Of a stretch of DNA of 64,000 bases, positions 23,440-32,236 are shown piece after piece. Made by a program: the position numbers and the translations under genes. Below the pieces are notes generated by a model. It ran no database searches. It had not been told where the DNA came from and worked only from the letters and a program-made list of their open reading frames with translations. The stretch's first letter is position 1, and every line of letters begins with the position of its first letter. The stretch comes from Flavobacterium sp. UGB4466 (lineage in GTDB: Bacteria; Bacteroidota; Bacteroidia; Flavobacteriales; Flavobacteriaceae): the NCBI RefSeq assembly GCF_903469665.1, contig NZ_CAGKLC010000007.1, forward strand, positions 1-64,000, given 5' to 3'.

Positions 23440-26046
23440 TTGGCAGCGAAAGAGAAAGTGGTTAAAGAGACACCTTTAATGAAACAATACAATGAAATCA
23501 AGAGAAAATATCCTGATGCCTGTTTGCTTTTTAGAGTAGGAGACTTTTATGAAACCTTTGGAGAAGATGCTATTAGAGCCTCAAAAATTCTGGGAATAAC
23601 ATTAACCAAAAGAGGCGCCGGTTCTGATACAGAAACTGCTTTGGCCGGTTTTCCGCATCACTCTGTCAATACCTATTTGCCAAAATTAGTCAAAGCCGGA
23701 CTTCGTGTGGCTATCTGTGATCAGCTAGAGGACCCAAAAATGACTAAAACGATTGTGAAACGCGGGGTAACTGAATTAGTAACTCCCGGAGTTTCTTTAA
23801 ACGATGAAGTTTTACAATCCAAATCAAATAACTTTTTAGCATCGGTTTATTTTGCTAACAAAAATATCGGAGTTTCCTTTCTGGATGTTTCTACAGGAGA
23901 GTTTTTAACGGCTCAGGGAAATGCAGAGTACATCGACAAATTGCTGCAAAACTTCAATCCGAGTGAGGTTTTGGTTCCGAAACAAAATAAAAGTGACTTT
24001 AAGGATGCTTTTGGAGATGATTTTCATAGCTTTTATTTAGAAGACTGGATTTATAAGGAAGATTATGCTTTGGAAACGCTGACGAAACATTTTCAGACGG
24101 TTTCCTTAAAAGGTTTTGGAGTAGAAGAGTTAAAAGAAGGAATTATTGCTTCCGGAGCAATTTTGTATTACCTGTCGGAAACGCAGCATAATCGTGTGCA
24201 GCACATCACGGCGATTCAGCGTATTGCCGAAGATGCTTATGTCTGGATGGATCGTTTTACCATCAGGAATTTGGAATTGTACCACAGCTACAATCCAAAT
24301 GCGGTAACCCTTTTGGATGTGATTGACAGAACGCTTTCGCCAATGGGAGGACGTTTGTTGAAGCGTTGGCTGGCTTTGCCTTTGAAAGACAGTGCCAGGA
24401 TAAAAAGTCGTCATGATGTAGTTTCTTATTTAAAAAACAATTCGGAAGTTTTACAAAGTATTCAGTATCAGATCAAGCAAATTTCAGATTTAGAACGTTT
24501 GATTTCTAAAATAGCAACGGGAAAAGTTTCGCCACGTGAGATTGTATATCTGAAAGAATCGTTGGATGCAATTATTCCAATTAAAACCCTGGCACTTGAA
24601 AGTCCGCAGGAAGCGGTGAAGGTGATCGGAGACAGTCTGCATGCCTGTGATTTGTTAAGAGAAAAAATTAAAAATACTTTAAATCAGGATGCGCCTGTTG
24701 CGGTGGCTAAAGGAAATGCTATTGCAAAAGGAATCAGTGAGGAATTGGACGATTTGCGTGCTATTTCTACTTCCGGAAAAGAATATCTGGAGGGAATTGA
24801 AAAAAGAGAATCGGAGCGTACCGGAATCTCTTCGCTTAAGATCTCGTTTAATAATGTTTTTGGTTACTATATTGAAGTTAGAAACACGCACAAAGATAAA
24901 GTTCCTGAAGAGTGGATTCGCAAGCAGACATTGGTTAATGCAGAGCGATATATTACTGAGGAATTAAAAGAATATGAAACTAAAATTCTGGGAGCAGAAG
25001 AGAAGATTTACAAGATAGAAACAGAGCTTTTTGAGCAATTGGTGATCTGGATTGGAACTTATATCAAGCCGGTACAGATGAATGCTAATTTGGTGGCGCA
25101 GCTGGACTGTTTGTGTTCGTTTACACAATTGGCTATAGAAAATCAATATGTGTGTCCCGAAATTGATGAAACGTTTGAGTTAGAGATCAAAAACGGACGT
25201 CATCCTGTTATTGAAAAGCAATTGCCGGTTGGAACGCCTTATATTGCTAATGATGTTTATTTAGACAGAGAGACGCAGCAGTTGATTATGATTACCGGTC
25301 CTAACATGTCGGGTAAGTCTGCTATTTTGAGACAAACGGCTTTAATTGTATTGTTGGCTCAAATGGGAAGTTTTGTTCCTGCTGATAGTGTGAGAATGGG
25401 GATTGTAGATAAGATTTTTACCAGAGTAGGTGCTTCGGATAATATTTCGATGGGAGAGTCTACTTTTATGGTAGAGATGAATGAGACCGCTTCTATTTTG
25501 AATAATATCTCAGATCGCAGTTTGGTGCTTCTGGATGAAATTGGAAGAGGAACCAGCACATATGACGGGATTTCGATTGCCTGGGCGATTGCCGAATTTT
25601 TACACGAACACCCGGGAAGACCTAAAACCTTGTTTGCAACGCATTATCATGAATTGAATGAAATGACAGAATCGTTGCCAAGAATTCAGAATTATAATGT
25701 TGCGGTAAAAGAGTTAAAAGACAATGTGCTTTTCATTCGTAAACTGGTAAAAGGAGGAAGTGCTCATAGTTTTGGAATTCATGTAGCAAAAATGGCCGGA
25801 ATGCCTCAGATTGTAATTTTGAAGGCGCAAAAGATGTTGAAAAAACTGGAGAAAAACCACTCAAGTGAAGCGTTAAATGGTGTGAAGTCTGAGAATGATG
25901 AAATGCAGATGAGCTTCTTTAATTTAGATGATCCTTTGCTGGAAGAGATAAAAGAAGAAATTCTGGGGCTTGATATTAATGCGATCACACCAGTTGAAGC
26001 GTTGATGAAACTTAATGAGATTAAAAGAATGTTGGTACGAAAATAA
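23440..26046 (+). CDS. mutS: DNA mismatch repair protein MutS
   Basis: MutS binds mismatched DNA and starts repair with MutL. The 868-residue protein has all expected parts: the mismatch-contacting loop [11 protein letters not shown] (the Phe-x-Glu motif, about residues 28-38), connector and lever domains, and the ATPase. Its P-loop is [14 protein letters not shown] at about 619-632, with [12 protein letters not shown] and FATHYHEL further on. The second glycine of the usual GPNMGGKS is Ser here. The TTG start at 23440 is chosen because [17 protein letters not shown] leads directly into the first domain. An ATG at 23479 would remove 13 residues. Confidence 0.95.
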   Translation: MAAKEKVVKETPLMKQYNEIKRKYPDACLLFRVGDFYETFGEDAIRASKILGITLTKRGAGSDTETALAGFPHHSVNTYLPKLVKAGLRVAICDQLEDPKMTKTIVKRGVTELVTPGVSLNDEVLQSKSNNFLASVYFANKNIGVSFLDVSTGEFLTAQGNAEYIDKLLQNFNPSEVLVPKQNKSDFKDAFGDDFHSFYLEDWIYKEDYALETLTKHFQTVSLKGFGVEELKEGIIASGAILYYLSETQHNRVQHITAIQRIAEDAYVWMDRFTIRNLELYHSYNPNAVTLLDVIDRTLSPMGGRLLKRWLALPLKDSARIKSRHDVVSYLKNNSEVLQSIQYQIKQISDLERLISKIATGKVSPREIVYLKESLDAIIPIKTLALESPQEAVKVIGDSLHACDLLREKIKNTLNQDAPVAVAKGNAIAKGISEELDDLRAISTSGKEYLEGIEKRESERTGISSLKISFNNVFGYYIEVRNTHKDKVPEEWIRKQTLVNAERYITEELKEYETKILGAEEKIYKIETELFEQLVIWIGTYIKPVQMNANLVAQLDCLCSFTQLAIENQYVCPEIDETFELEIKNGRHPVIEKQLPVGTPYIANDVYLDRETQQLIMITGPNMSGKSAILRQTALIVLLAQMGSFVPADSVRMGIVDKIFTRVGASDNISMGESTFMVEMNETASILNNISDRSLVLLDEIGRGTSTYDGISIAWAIAEFLHEHPGRPKTLFATHYHELNEMTESLPRIQNYNVAVKELKDNVLFIRKLVKGGSAHSFGIHVAKMAGMPQIVILKAQKMLKKLEKNHSSEALNGVKSENDEMQMSFFNLDDPLLEEIKEEILGLDINAITPVEALMKLNEIKRMLVRK

Positions 26047-26113
26047 ATTTCATATTTAAAGTTTAGGTTATCAGAAAGTTATAAAATAAGTGGATTTTTT
26101 TTTCGAAAAACGC

Positions 26114-26143
26114 TTGTGTAATTGAATAAATGTCCTAAATTTG
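26114..26143 (+). promoter_or_regulatory. tRNA operon promoter TTG-N19-TAAATTTG
   Basis: TTG at 26114-26116 and TAAATTTG at 26136-26143 are separated by 19 bases, the ideal Bacteroidota spacing, 55 bases before tRNA-Gly. Confidence 0.85.
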
Positions 26144-26197
26144 CACTCGCAATACAGAACAAATCAAGTGTTGCAGTTCTTAATTAGAATTTGAAAT

Positions 26198-26270
26198 GCG
26201 AAAATAGCTCAGTTGGTAGAGCGCGACCTTGCCAAGGTCGAGGTCGCGGGTTCGAGCCCCGTTTTTCGCT
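26198..26270 (+). tRNA. tRNA-Gly (GCC)
   Basis: 73 bases with a complete cloverleaf. The acceptor GCGAAAA pairs with TTTTCGC. The anticodon loop TTGCCAA on stem CGACC/GGTCG reads GCC. The T arm is GCGGGTTCGAGCCCCGT. The CCA end is not encoded. It is first in a two-tRNA transcript. Confidence 0.95.
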
Positions 26271-26284
26271 CTATATCATCTAAT

Positions 26285-26370
26285 GCTCGGATGGTGAAAT
26301 TGGTAGACACGCTGGACTTAAAATCCAGTGAACAGCAATGTTCGTGCGGGTTCAAGTCCCGCTCTGAGTA
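26285..26370 (+). tRNA. tRNA-Leu (UAA)
   Basis: 86 bases with a long variable arm (AACAGCAATGTT). The acceptor GCTCGGA pairs with TCTGAGT, with two G-T pairs. The anticodon loop CTTAAAA on stem CTGGA/TCCAG reads TAA, so it decodes UUA and UUG. The T arm is GCGGGTTCAAGTCCCGC. CCA is not encoded. It follows tRNA-Gly by 14 bases with no promoter between. Confidence 0.95.
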
Positions 26371-26372
26371 CT

Positions 26373-26402
26373 AAAGCCTCTTCTTTTGAAGAGGCTTTTT
26401 TT
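26373..26402 (+). terminator. tRNA operon terminator
   Basis: AAAGCCTCTTC pairs with GAAGAGGCTTT, followed by a T run. It ends the tRNA-Gly/tRNA-Leu transcript. Confidence 0.9.
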
Positions 26403-26456
26403 ATGGTGTAAATCCAGGAGTTCTAAAATAAATCTGCGAAGCAGATTTGTTTTAGA

Positions 26457-26536
26457 GAATCTAAGAATCTAAGAATCTAAGAATCTAAGATCAAAAATCA
26501 ACAATCTAAAATCAACAATCTAAAATCTAAAATAAT
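26457..26536 (+). repeat. AATCTAAG octamer repeat tract
   Basis: Four tandem AATCTAAG units are followed by AATCAAC and AATCTAAA variants right up to the next ATG. It is one member of the octamer family also at 11920-11950 and 37202-37500. Confidence 0.75.
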
Positions 26537-26539
26537 AAT

Positions 26540-26920
26540 ATGGGTGCCTTTGTAATTAGTAAGCGTTTTAATGATGAATATAAATTCGTATTTACTTCGA
26601 GAAAGGGCAAGGTGATATTTACGAGTCTTAGTTATGAATTGAGGTTTGAGTGCGAAGAGGATATCGAGAAGTTTAAGGTAAATATAGAGATGGCTCGGTT
26701 TTTAAAATTTAAAGGGGCTGGGGGAAGGTATTTTTTTAAATTGATGTTGGGAGAGCTTCATTTCGCTACAAGTCGAAAATATACGACGGAATTGCTTTTG
26801 CAGAAAGGAATCAAGGAAATTGTGACTTATGCTTCGAGAGCTGAGATTTTGGATTTTTCCTCAAGTGAATCTATTTTTGAAGATGAAGTTGTGGGTGAGG
26901 AAGTAGAAGTAGAGGATTAG
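26540..26920 (+). CDS. DUF1508 (YegP-like) protein
   Basis: The 126-residue protein begins MGAFVISKRFNDEYKFVFTSRKGKVIFTS, the layout of DUF1508 proteins (FVI...Y.F.F.S..GKVI..S), whose strands form a small dimeric domain. A second, weaker unit may run from about 60 to 105 (GGRYFFKLMLGELHFATSRKYTTE). The C-terminus is acidic (FEDEVVGEEVEVED). The role is unknown. It is preceded by an octamer repeat tract instead of a recognised promoter and followed at 26999 by a 64-base T run. Confidence 0.7.
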   Translation: MGAFVISKRFNDEYKFVFTSRKGKVIFTSLSYELRFECEEDIEKFKVNIEMARFLKFKGAGGRYFFKLMLGELHFATSRKYTTELLLQKGIKEIVTYASRAEILDFSSSESIFEDEVVGEEVEVED

Positions 26921-26996
26921 GAAATAAAAGAGTGTCTTTTGTTTTCTGTGAGTTTTGGTAATTGTATGAGAGCCTGGTGAGTTTTGAAGACTTATC

Positions 26997-27066
<70 letters not shown>

Positions 27067-27118
27067 CGTGTGTTATGGTTAGGGAAGGTGTTGTGGTTTT
27101 GTTGGGTATAGGGCATAA

Positions 27119-27148
27119 AAAAAGCTATCTACAGAGAGATAGCTTTTT
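27119..27148 (-). terminator. Terminator for repeat lipoprotein
   Basis: AAAAAGCTATCT pairs with AGATAGCTTTTT over a six-base loop, downstream of the minus-strand lipoprotein gene. Confidence 0.8.
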
Positions 27149-27169
27149 ATTTTTTTGAGTAATTTAGAA

Positions 27170-27394
27170 TTACTTTTTAGCAGGAGCAGCAGCTTCTTCA
27201 ACTTTTGCAGCAGCAGAGTCAACTTTTGCAGCAGCAGAATCAACAGTTGCAGCAGCAGAATCAACTACAGCAGCAGCAGAATCAACAGCAACAGCAGTAG
27301 AATCTACAGCTTCAGTAGCTGCAGCGTCAGCTTTTTTACAAGATACAACAGTTAAAACAGCAACAACAGCTAAACTTAAAAATACTTTTTTCAT
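27170..27394 (-). CDS. Small lipoprotein with VDSAAAx heptapeptide repeats
   Basis: The 74-residue protein has a lipoprotein signal (MKKVFLSLAVVAVLTVVSC, lipid Cys19). After KKADAAATEA come about six seven-residue repeats of the form VDSAAAx (VDSTAVA, VDSAAAV, VDSAAAT, VDSAAAK twice, then VEEAAAP). The Val every seven residues would allow a helical, coiled-coil-like rod, as in small structural lipoproteins, but that is inference. The DNA is a near-perfect 21-base tandem repeat, so length could vary between strains. It has a -7 box at 27432 and a terminator at 27119. Confidence 0.85.
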   Translation of the reverse strand: MKKVFLSLAVVAVLTVVSCKKADAAATEAVDSTAVAVDSAAAVVDSAAATVDSAAAKVDSAAAKVEEAAAPAKK

Positions 27395-27431
27395 CTTACT
27401 TTATTATAAAAGGTTAATTATTAATTCGTGG

Positions 27432-27439
27432 CAAAGATA
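27432..27439 (-). promoter_or_regulatory. Promoter -7 box for repeat lipoprotein
   Basis: The minus strand reads TATCTTTG, matching TAnnTTTG, 38 bases from the lipoprotein start. Confidence 0.55.
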
Positions 27440-27670
27440 TAAATTTTTTAATATGTAAAATATTTTTTTATTTTTTTTTTAAAATATTTTCATTGCTCAC
27501 GATTATCTTATTTATCAAATAATGTGCCAAATTAATAAAAATATGTTAAATTACGGTATGTTTTGTCTAAATTATTTTTTATTGAAGATTCAATAAGAGA
27601 ATTGGGGGTTTTTATCCTCTTGGTTGCAGTTTGTTTTATCTTTTTTAGAATATTAGGTGGTGCTGAAAAA

Positions 27671-27698
27671 AAACAAAAGAGCTTAAATGAGCCCTTTT
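27671..27698 (-). terminator. Hairpin downstream of kdtA
   Basis: ACAAAAG.GCT pairs with AGC.CTTTTGT with one mismatch. It lies 45 bases past the kdtA stop. The bases from 27440 to 27743 otherwise hold only AT-rich DNA and one promoter box; I see no convincing gene there. Confidence 0.45.
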
Positions 27699-27743
27699 GT
27701 GAGTAATGTTGTTTCTGAATCACGTACGATTCGTATAAAAAGG

Positions 27744-28973
27744 TTACGCGACGATATTCATGATGCTGTTTGTAGCTCCTTTATTGTTCTGAATATACGA
27801 TTTGCAAATTTGACTCTTTTCTTCTAAAAACGCTTTGTCCTGAAGCAAACGATCAAGATTTTGCTTTAATTCCTGATTGTTCGAGATTACAAGGCATCCC
27901 TTGAGGGCTACCAGTTCAATTGCTTCGGCGAAATTCGAGTAGTTGGGACCAATTACAATTGGAATTCCAAAAGTAGCCGGTTCTAATATATTGTGGATTC
28001 CGGGATTTCCAAATCCGCCGCCAACATAAGCAATTGTCCCGTAACTGTAAATTTTAGTCAGCAATCCAATAGTATCTATAATAAAGACATTGTAATTAGA
28101 TAAGTCGGCATTTTCTTTTTCGGAGAATAATATTGTTGATTTAGTAATTTGCGCTTTCAGGCTTGCGATCTGATCACTCTTAATGTTGTGAGGTGCAATG
28201 ATGAATTTTACATCTTCGGATGCCTGGTTGATGTATTCTGCTACTAATGCTTCATCTTTAGGCCAAGAGCTGCCTATAATGATGGTTGGGGTATTGTTTT
28301 TGAATTTTTCGATAAAATCCAAAGTATTGTCTCTTTCTAAAATAGCATTTACACGATCAAAACGAGTGTCTCCTGAAACAATCACATTGTCAAAGCCGAT
28401 ACTCTTTATTTTTTCTTTTGAATTTTCGTTTTGAACAAAAAAGTAAGTGAATGCTTTTAATGCTTTTCTGTAAAAACCGCCGTACCATTTAAAAAACATC
28501 TGATTGTCTCTGAAAATTCCGGAAATTAAATAGGTCGGTATTTGACTTTTCTCTAATTCATTTAAGTAATTCAGCCAAAATTCATATTTTATGAAAAATG
28601 CCAACTCAGGGTGAGCTAGCTTTAAGAATTTCTTGGCATTGCTTTTAGTGTCCAATGGAAGGTACAGCGTAACAGCTGCAACAGTATTGTTTTTGCGTAC
28701 TTCATAACCTGAAGGAGAGAAAAAAGTAACGATGATTTTGTGGGAAGGATATTTTTCTTTGATTTTTTCGATTACTGGCAGGCCTTGTTCGTATTCGCCA
28801 AGCGAGGCCGAATGAAACCAGATGGTTTTATCTGAAGGCCTTATCTTTTCTTCAAGAATCGTGAAAACATTTTTACGACCTTCGACAAAAAGCTTAATTT
28901 TCGGACTAAAAAGTGCTACAATTTTCAGAAAAAAGCCAGCAATAGAAATAACTAAATTATAGAGAAAAAGCAT
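27744..28973 (-). CDS. kdtA: 3-deoxy-D-manno-octulosonic acid transferase
   Basis: KdtA (WaaA) transfers Kdo to lipid A at the inner membrane. The 409-residue protein has an N-terminal membrane-associated helix (MLFLYNLVISIAGFFLKIVALF), then the glycosyltransferase motifs IWFHSASLGEYEQGLPVIEKIKEKYP and VIVTFFSPSGYEVRK. The second half has GDTRFDRVNAIL, PTIIIGSSWPKDE and YVGGGFGNPGIHNILEPATFGIPIVIGP, the Kdo-transferase signature. Length agrees with the family. It is apparently monocistronic and is divergent from the DegT-galE operon. Confidence 0.94.
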   Translation of the reverse strand: MLFLYNLVISIAGFFLKIVALFSPKIKLFVEGRKNVFTILEEKIRPSDKTIWFHSASLGEYEQGLPVIEKIKEKYPSHKIIVTFFSPSGYEVRKNNTVAAVTLYLPLDTKSNAKKFLKLAHPELAFFIKYEFWLNYLNELEKSQIPTYLISGIFRDNQMFFKWYGGFYRKALKAFTYFFVQNENSKEKIKSIGFDNVIVSGDTRFDRVNAILERDNTLDFIEKFKNNTPTIIIGSSWPKDEALVAEYINQASEDVKFIIAPHNIKSDQIASLKAQITKSTILFSEKENADLSNYNVFIIDTIGLLTKIYSYGTIAYVGGGFGNPGIHNILEPATFGIPIVIGPNYSNFAEAIELVALKGCLVISNNQELKQNLDRLLQDKAFLEEKSQICKSYIQNNKGATNSIMNIVA

Positions 28974-29018
28974 CTGTTTGTTTTTGTGGCTAAATTACGG
29001 TTCTTTCGATTATTTTCA

Positions 29019-29049
29019 TTGGTTTGAAGGTATTAAATAACTATTTTTG
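29019..29049 (+). promoter_or_regulatory. Promoter TTG-N20-TATTTTTG for DegT-galE
   Basis: TTG at 29019-29021 and TATTTTTG at 29042-29049 are separated by 20 bases, 60 bases before the DegT-family ATG. Confidence 0.7.
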
Positions 29050-29108
29050 TTCCTCCTTTTAGAGACGCTGAATGAAATGCAAGTCTTTAATTTTAAAATA
29101 TATTGAAA

Positions 29109-30242
29109 ATGAAAAAAATTCAAATGGTTGACCTAAAAAGTCAATACGAAAAAATAAAAACTACAGTTGATGCCTCTATTCAGGAGGTTTTGGATACCAA
29201 TACTTACATAAACGGTCCTTTAGTACACCAGTTTCAAAAAAATCTGGAAGATTATCTGGGGGCAAAACATGTGATTCCATGTGCAAACGGAACCGATGCT
29301 TTGCAAATTGCCATGATGGGATTGGATTTGAAACCGGGCGATGAGGTAATTACTGCCGATTTTACTTTTGCAGCTACGGTTGAGGTAATTGCTTTGTTAC
29401 AATTAACGCCGGTTTTAGTGGATGTTGATGTCGTAAATATGAACATCGATATTGAAGCGCTAAAAAAAGCGATTACACCAAAAACAAAAGCAATTGTTCC
29501 GGTACATTTATTTGGACGTGCAGCAAATATGGATGCTATTATGGAAATTGCTGCCGAACATAATTTATATGTAATTGAAGACAATGCACAGGCAATTGGA
29601 GCAGATTATATTTCTAAATCAGGAGCAAAAAGCAAAGTAGGGGTAATTGGTCATGTAGCGGCAACTTCATTTTTTCCGTCTAAAAACTTAGGCTGTTATG
29701 GAGATGGAGGAGCAATTTTTACCAACGACGATAAATTAGCGCATATCATTCGCGGGATCGTAAATCACGGAATGTATGAGCGTTACCACCATGATGTTGT
29801 AGGAGTGAATTCACGTTTGGATAGTATTCAGGCCGGAGTTCTAAATGCAAAATTGCCATTATTGGATGAGTACAATGCAGCACGTCGTTTAGCGGCAACA
29901 AAATACAATGCAGCTTTTGCCGGAAATACACATATTATTACGCCGGAATTTGATGCAAGTCAAAATGATCATGTTTTTCATCAATATGTATTGAGAATTA
30001 TTGATGCAGATCGTAATGCTTTGATGCAGCATTTATTGGATAAAGGAATTCCGTGTGCGATTTATTACCCGATTCCGTTGCATTCACAAAAAGCTTATGC
30101 TGATTCTCGTTACAAAGAAGAGCAGTTTCCAGTGACCAACCAATTGGTAAAAGAAGTAATTGCTTTGCCAATGCATACAGAACTGGATGATGAGCAAATC
30201 AAATTTATAACCGATTCTGTTTTGGAATTTTTGAATAAATAA
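29109..30242 (+). CDS. DegT/DnrJ/EryC1/StrS aminotransferase (sugar aminotransferase)
   Basis: This 377-residue PLP enzyme belongs to the sugar aminotransferase family. The start region is KKIQMVDLKSQYEKIK. GTDALQIAMMGLDLKPGDEVITADFTFAATVEVIALL is the family's cofactor-binding part, and SFFPSKNLGCYGDGGAIFTND carries the PLP-binding lysine. VNHGMYERYHHDVVGVNSRLDSIQAGVL contains the usual substrate-binding residues. It probably aminates a nucleotide-linked keto sugar for envelope or glycoprotein glycans; the exact sugar is not decided. I used the ATG at 29109. It forms an operon with galE, 43 bases downstream. Confidence 0.9.
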   Translation: MKKIQMVDLKSQYEKIKTTVDASIQEVLDTNTYINGPLVHQFQKNLEDYLGAKHVIPCANGTDALQIAMMGLDLKPGDEVITADFTFAATVEVIALLQLTPVLVDVDVVNMNIDIEALKKAITPKTKAIVPVHLFGRAANMDAIMEIAAEHNLYVIEDNAQAIGADYISKSGAKSKVGVIGHVAATSFFPSKNLGCYGDGGAIFTNDDKLAHIIRGIVNHGMYERYHHDVVGVNSRLDSIQAGVLNAKLPLLDEYNAARRLAATKYNAAFAGNTHIITPEFDASQNDHVFHQYVLRIIDADRNALMQHLLDKGIPCAIYYPIPLHSQKAYADSRYKEEQFPVTNQLVKEVIALPMHTELDDEQIKFITDSVLEFLNK

Positions 30243-30285
30243 TAAAGATTAAACCAAATAAACAACAGCACAAAATAACCGCAAA

Positions 30286-31299
30286 ATGAAAGTATTAGTA
30301 ACAGGAGGATTAGGATTTATTGGTTCTCACACCGTTGTAGAATTGCAAAATGAAGGTTTTGAAGTAGTCATTATTGATAACCTTTCGAATTCTACAGAAG
30401 ACGTTTTAAAAGGGATTACGACCATTACAGGAAAAACACCTTTGTTCGAAAAATTGGATTTAAGAGAAAAAGCGTCGGTGCGGGAGTTTTTTAAAAAGCA
30501 TAACGATGTTACCGGAGTAATTCATTTTGCAGCTTCAAAGGCAGTTGGTGAAAGTGTTGAAAATCCATTGTTGTATTACGAAAACAACATTGCTTCATTA
30601 GTGTATTTATTGCAGGAATTGCAGCAAAAACCTGAAGCGAGTTTTATTTTTAGCTCGTCTTGTACCGTTTATGGTCAGGCTGAAAAAATGCCAATTACTG
30701 AAGATGCTCCGGTACAGGTGGCGATTTCGCCTTACGGAAACACGAAACAGATAGGTGAAGAAATTATTACTGATACAGCTAAAGTAACCAATATCAGTGC
30801 AATTTTATTGCGTTATTTTAACCCGGTTGGAGCTCATGCAACGACTGAGATTGGCGAATTACCAATTGGTGTTCCTCAAAATTTAGTACCTTTCATTACA
30901 CAAACTGGCGTAGGATTGCGTCAGGAATTATCGGTTTTTGGAGATGATTATCCAACTCCTGATGGTACAGCAGTTCGTGATTATATTCACGTAGTAGATT
31001 TGGCAAAAGCGCACGTAATTGCCTTACAACGTTTGTTGGCTAAAAAGAATTTACAAAAAGTTGAAACTTTCAATCTAGGAACCGGAAAAGGAAGCTCGGT
31101 TTTAGAAGTAATTCACAGTTTCGAAAAAGTAAGCGATAAAAAATTACCTTATAAGATTATGCCACGTCGTGAAGGTGATATTACAGAAGCTTACGCAAAT
31201 ACAGATAAAGCAAATAATGTTTTAGGCTGGAAAGCCCAATTAAGTTTAGACGAAGCCATGGCAAGTGCCTGGAAATGGGAACAGAAAGTTCGTTCTTAA
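30286..31299 (+). CDS. galE: UDP-glucose 4-epimerase
   Basis: GalE interconverts UDP-glucose and UDP-galactose using bound NAD. The 337-residue protein shows the NAD site VTGGLGFIGSH (5-15), the SSSCTVYG loop with the catalytic-type Ser124, and Tyr150-x3-Lys154 in SPYGNTKQIGE. YFNPVGAH and the C-terminal GWKAQ follow. Length fits GalE. It follows the DegT-type aminotransferase in the same operon, suggesting joint supply of sugars for surface glycans. A strong terminator lies at 31329. Confidence 0.93.
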   Translation: MKVLVTGGLGFIGSHTVVELQNEGFEVVIIDNLSNSTEDVLKGITTITGKTPLFEKLDLREKASVREFFKKHNDVTGVIHFAASKAVGESVENPLLYYENNIASLVYLLQELQQKPEASFIFSSSCTVYGQAEKMPITEDAPVQVAISPYGNTKQIGEEIITDTAKVTNISAILLRYFNPVGAHATTEIGELPIGVPQNLVPFITQTGVGLRQELSVFGDDYPTPDGTAVRDYIHVVDLAKAHVIALQRLLAKKNLQKVETFNLGTGKGSSVLEVIHSFEKVSDKKLPYKIMPRREGDITEAYANTDKANNVLGWKAQLSLDEAMASAWKWEQKVRS

Positions 31300-31328
31300 T
31301 TTTTTTCAGACGAAAATAAAAACATAAG

Positions 31329-31366
31329 AAAAATCCCAAATAAACTAAAAATTATTTGGGATTTTT
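31329..31366 (+). terminator. Terminator after galE; duplicated with next module
   Basis: AAAAATCCCAAATAA pairs with TTATTTGGGATTTTT. A near-identical hairpin at 31950-31989 precedes the second copy of the two-gene module, so the terminator is part of the duplicated unit. Confidence 0.8.
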
Positions 31367-31389
31367 ATTTATTGGTTTACTTTATTTTG

Positions 31390-31397
31390 TAAATTTG
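31390..31397 (+). promoter_or_regulatory. Promoter -7 box, module copy 1
   Basis: TAAATTTG lies 21 bases before the first ATG. The surrounding sequence TAAATTTGTAAGAATAAA is repeated before copy 2 (32013), so each copy carries its own promoter. Confidence 0.6.
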
Positions 31398-31418
31398 TAA
31401 GAATAAAATGTAGGAATT

Positions 31419-31616
31419 ATGAAAAAGAAAAATGAAAAACCCAGAGTTAGTAAGGTGGAAGAGCCTGCTGTAGAATATGAAGTTCAAAAATCTAACTTTA
31501 AAGGAATAGACCGAAAAACTTTTGATTTTGATACCGAGTTTGCAAAAGGATTAACGCCGGAAGAATTTAAAGCCGAAATTTTTAAAAGAATAGAGGCTTA
31601 TTCGTGGAAAAAATAA
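31419..31616 (+). CDS. Antitoxin-like protein, copy 1
   Basis: The 65-residue protein is charged, with no membrane segment or clear helix-turn-helix. The core (EPAVEYEVQKSNFKGIDRKTFDFDTEFAKGLTPEEFKAEI) is almost the same as in the second copy at 32042. Its size, its place before a slightly larger gene and the 13-base overlap with that gene fit the antitoxin of a type II toxin-antitoxin pair. It could also be a chaperone or adaptor of unrelated function. The last helix, ending in WKK, may bind the partner. Confidence 0.55.
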   Translation: MKKKNEKPRVSKVEEPAVEYEVQKSNFKGIDRKTFDFDTEFAKGLTPEEFKAEIFKRIEAYSWKK

Positions 31617-31921
31617 TATTTGAAAAAGAAGTTCTTAATTCCTTTGAAGATTTAGTTTTTGCACTTTTTAAAGAGGAGTATTTTGGTTATCTGGAGTCCT
31701 CTCAGAATTATGTAGGCAAAATAGTTGATTTTGTTATTTCAGGTATTTCAAGTTTTCCACATAAGAAAACACCAAAATCACTTCATTATTTAGGTTCGTA
31801 CTATGTTTTTTATAAAGCCAATGGCAGGACAACCTGGTATATCTTCTTTGATAAAAAAGATCAAAATTATTTGATTACAGGAATTATAAATAATTATTGT
31901 GCAGAAGCAAAAGAGCTGTAA
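31604..31921 (+). CDS. RelE/ParE-like toxin candidate, copy 1
   Basis: This 105-residue protein starts at a GTG inside the antitoxin-like gene (overlap 13 bases). Two helices (about 9-24 and 30-48) precede three beta-strand-like runs, YYVFYKANG, TTWYIFFDKKD and YLITGIINNYC. This order resembles the RelE/ParE fold, and the ending K..NRTTWYIFF...YLI resembles some Bacteroidota toxins of that class as I recall them, but no family was confirmed. The last 53 residues differ from copy 2 at only about ten positions, while the first half differs more. Confidence 0.5.
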   Translation: MEKIIFEKEVLNSFEDLVFALFKEEYFGYLESSQNYVGKIVDFVISGISSFPHKKTPKSLHYLGSYYVFYKANGRTTWYIFFDKKDQNYLITGIINNYCAEAKEL

Positions 31922-31949
31922 AAACAAATCCTTTTGAAAAGTAAGCGAT

Positions 31950-31989
31950 AAAAATCCCAAATGATCTATTTAGATTATTTGGGATTTTT
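31950..31989 (+). terminator. Terminator between module copies
   Basis: AAAAATCCCAAAT pairs with ATTTGGGATTTTT. It closes copy 1 and mirrors the galE terminator at 31329. Confidence 0.75.
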
Positions 31990-32012
31990 ATTTTTGGCTT
32001 AATTTATTTTTA

Positions 32013-32020
32013 TAAATTTG
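32013..32020 (+). promoter_or_regulatory. Promoter -7 box, module copy 2
   Basis: TAAATTTG lies 21 bases before the antitoxin-like ATG, in sequence matching the box at 31390. Confidence 0.6.
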
Positions 32021-32041
32021 TAAGAATAAATTGTAGGAATT

Positions 32042-32236
32042 ATGAAAAAGAAAAAAGAAGAAGCTAGAGCTAGCAAGGTGGAAGAGCCTGCTGTAGAATA
32101 TGAAGTTCAAAAATCTAACTTTAAAGGAATCGATCGGGAAACTTTTGATTTTGATGCCGAGTTTGCAAAAGGATTAACGCTGGAAGAAGCAAAAGCAGAA
32201 TCAATCAGAAGGATTAGAGAATGGTGGGGAAAATAG
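32042..32236 (+). CDS. Antitoxin-like protein, copy 2
   Basis: The 64-residue protein repeats copy 1 at residues about 11-50 (SKVEEPAVEYEVQKSNFKGIDR) with few changes; the last helix differs (RIREWWGK against RIEAYSWKK). Because the partner protein also differs mainly in its N-terminal half, the two copies may have become specific to their own partners, which is typical of duplicated toxin-antitoxin loci. That remains inference. The gene has its own promoter and overlaps the next gene by 16 bases. Confidence 0.55.
   Translation: MKKKKEEARASKVEEPAVEYEVQKSNFKGIDRETFDFDAEFAKGLTLEEAKAESIRRIREWWGK

Noticed and set aside
26198-26370. Integration site with an integrated element at the tRNA genes
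   Set aside because: Both tRNAs are complete, no integrase is near and no repeated tRNA end was found downstream.
27532-27723. Minus-strand 63-residue frame in the gap before kdtA
   Set aside because: It spans the hairpin region, has an AT-driven composition and no recognised pattern.
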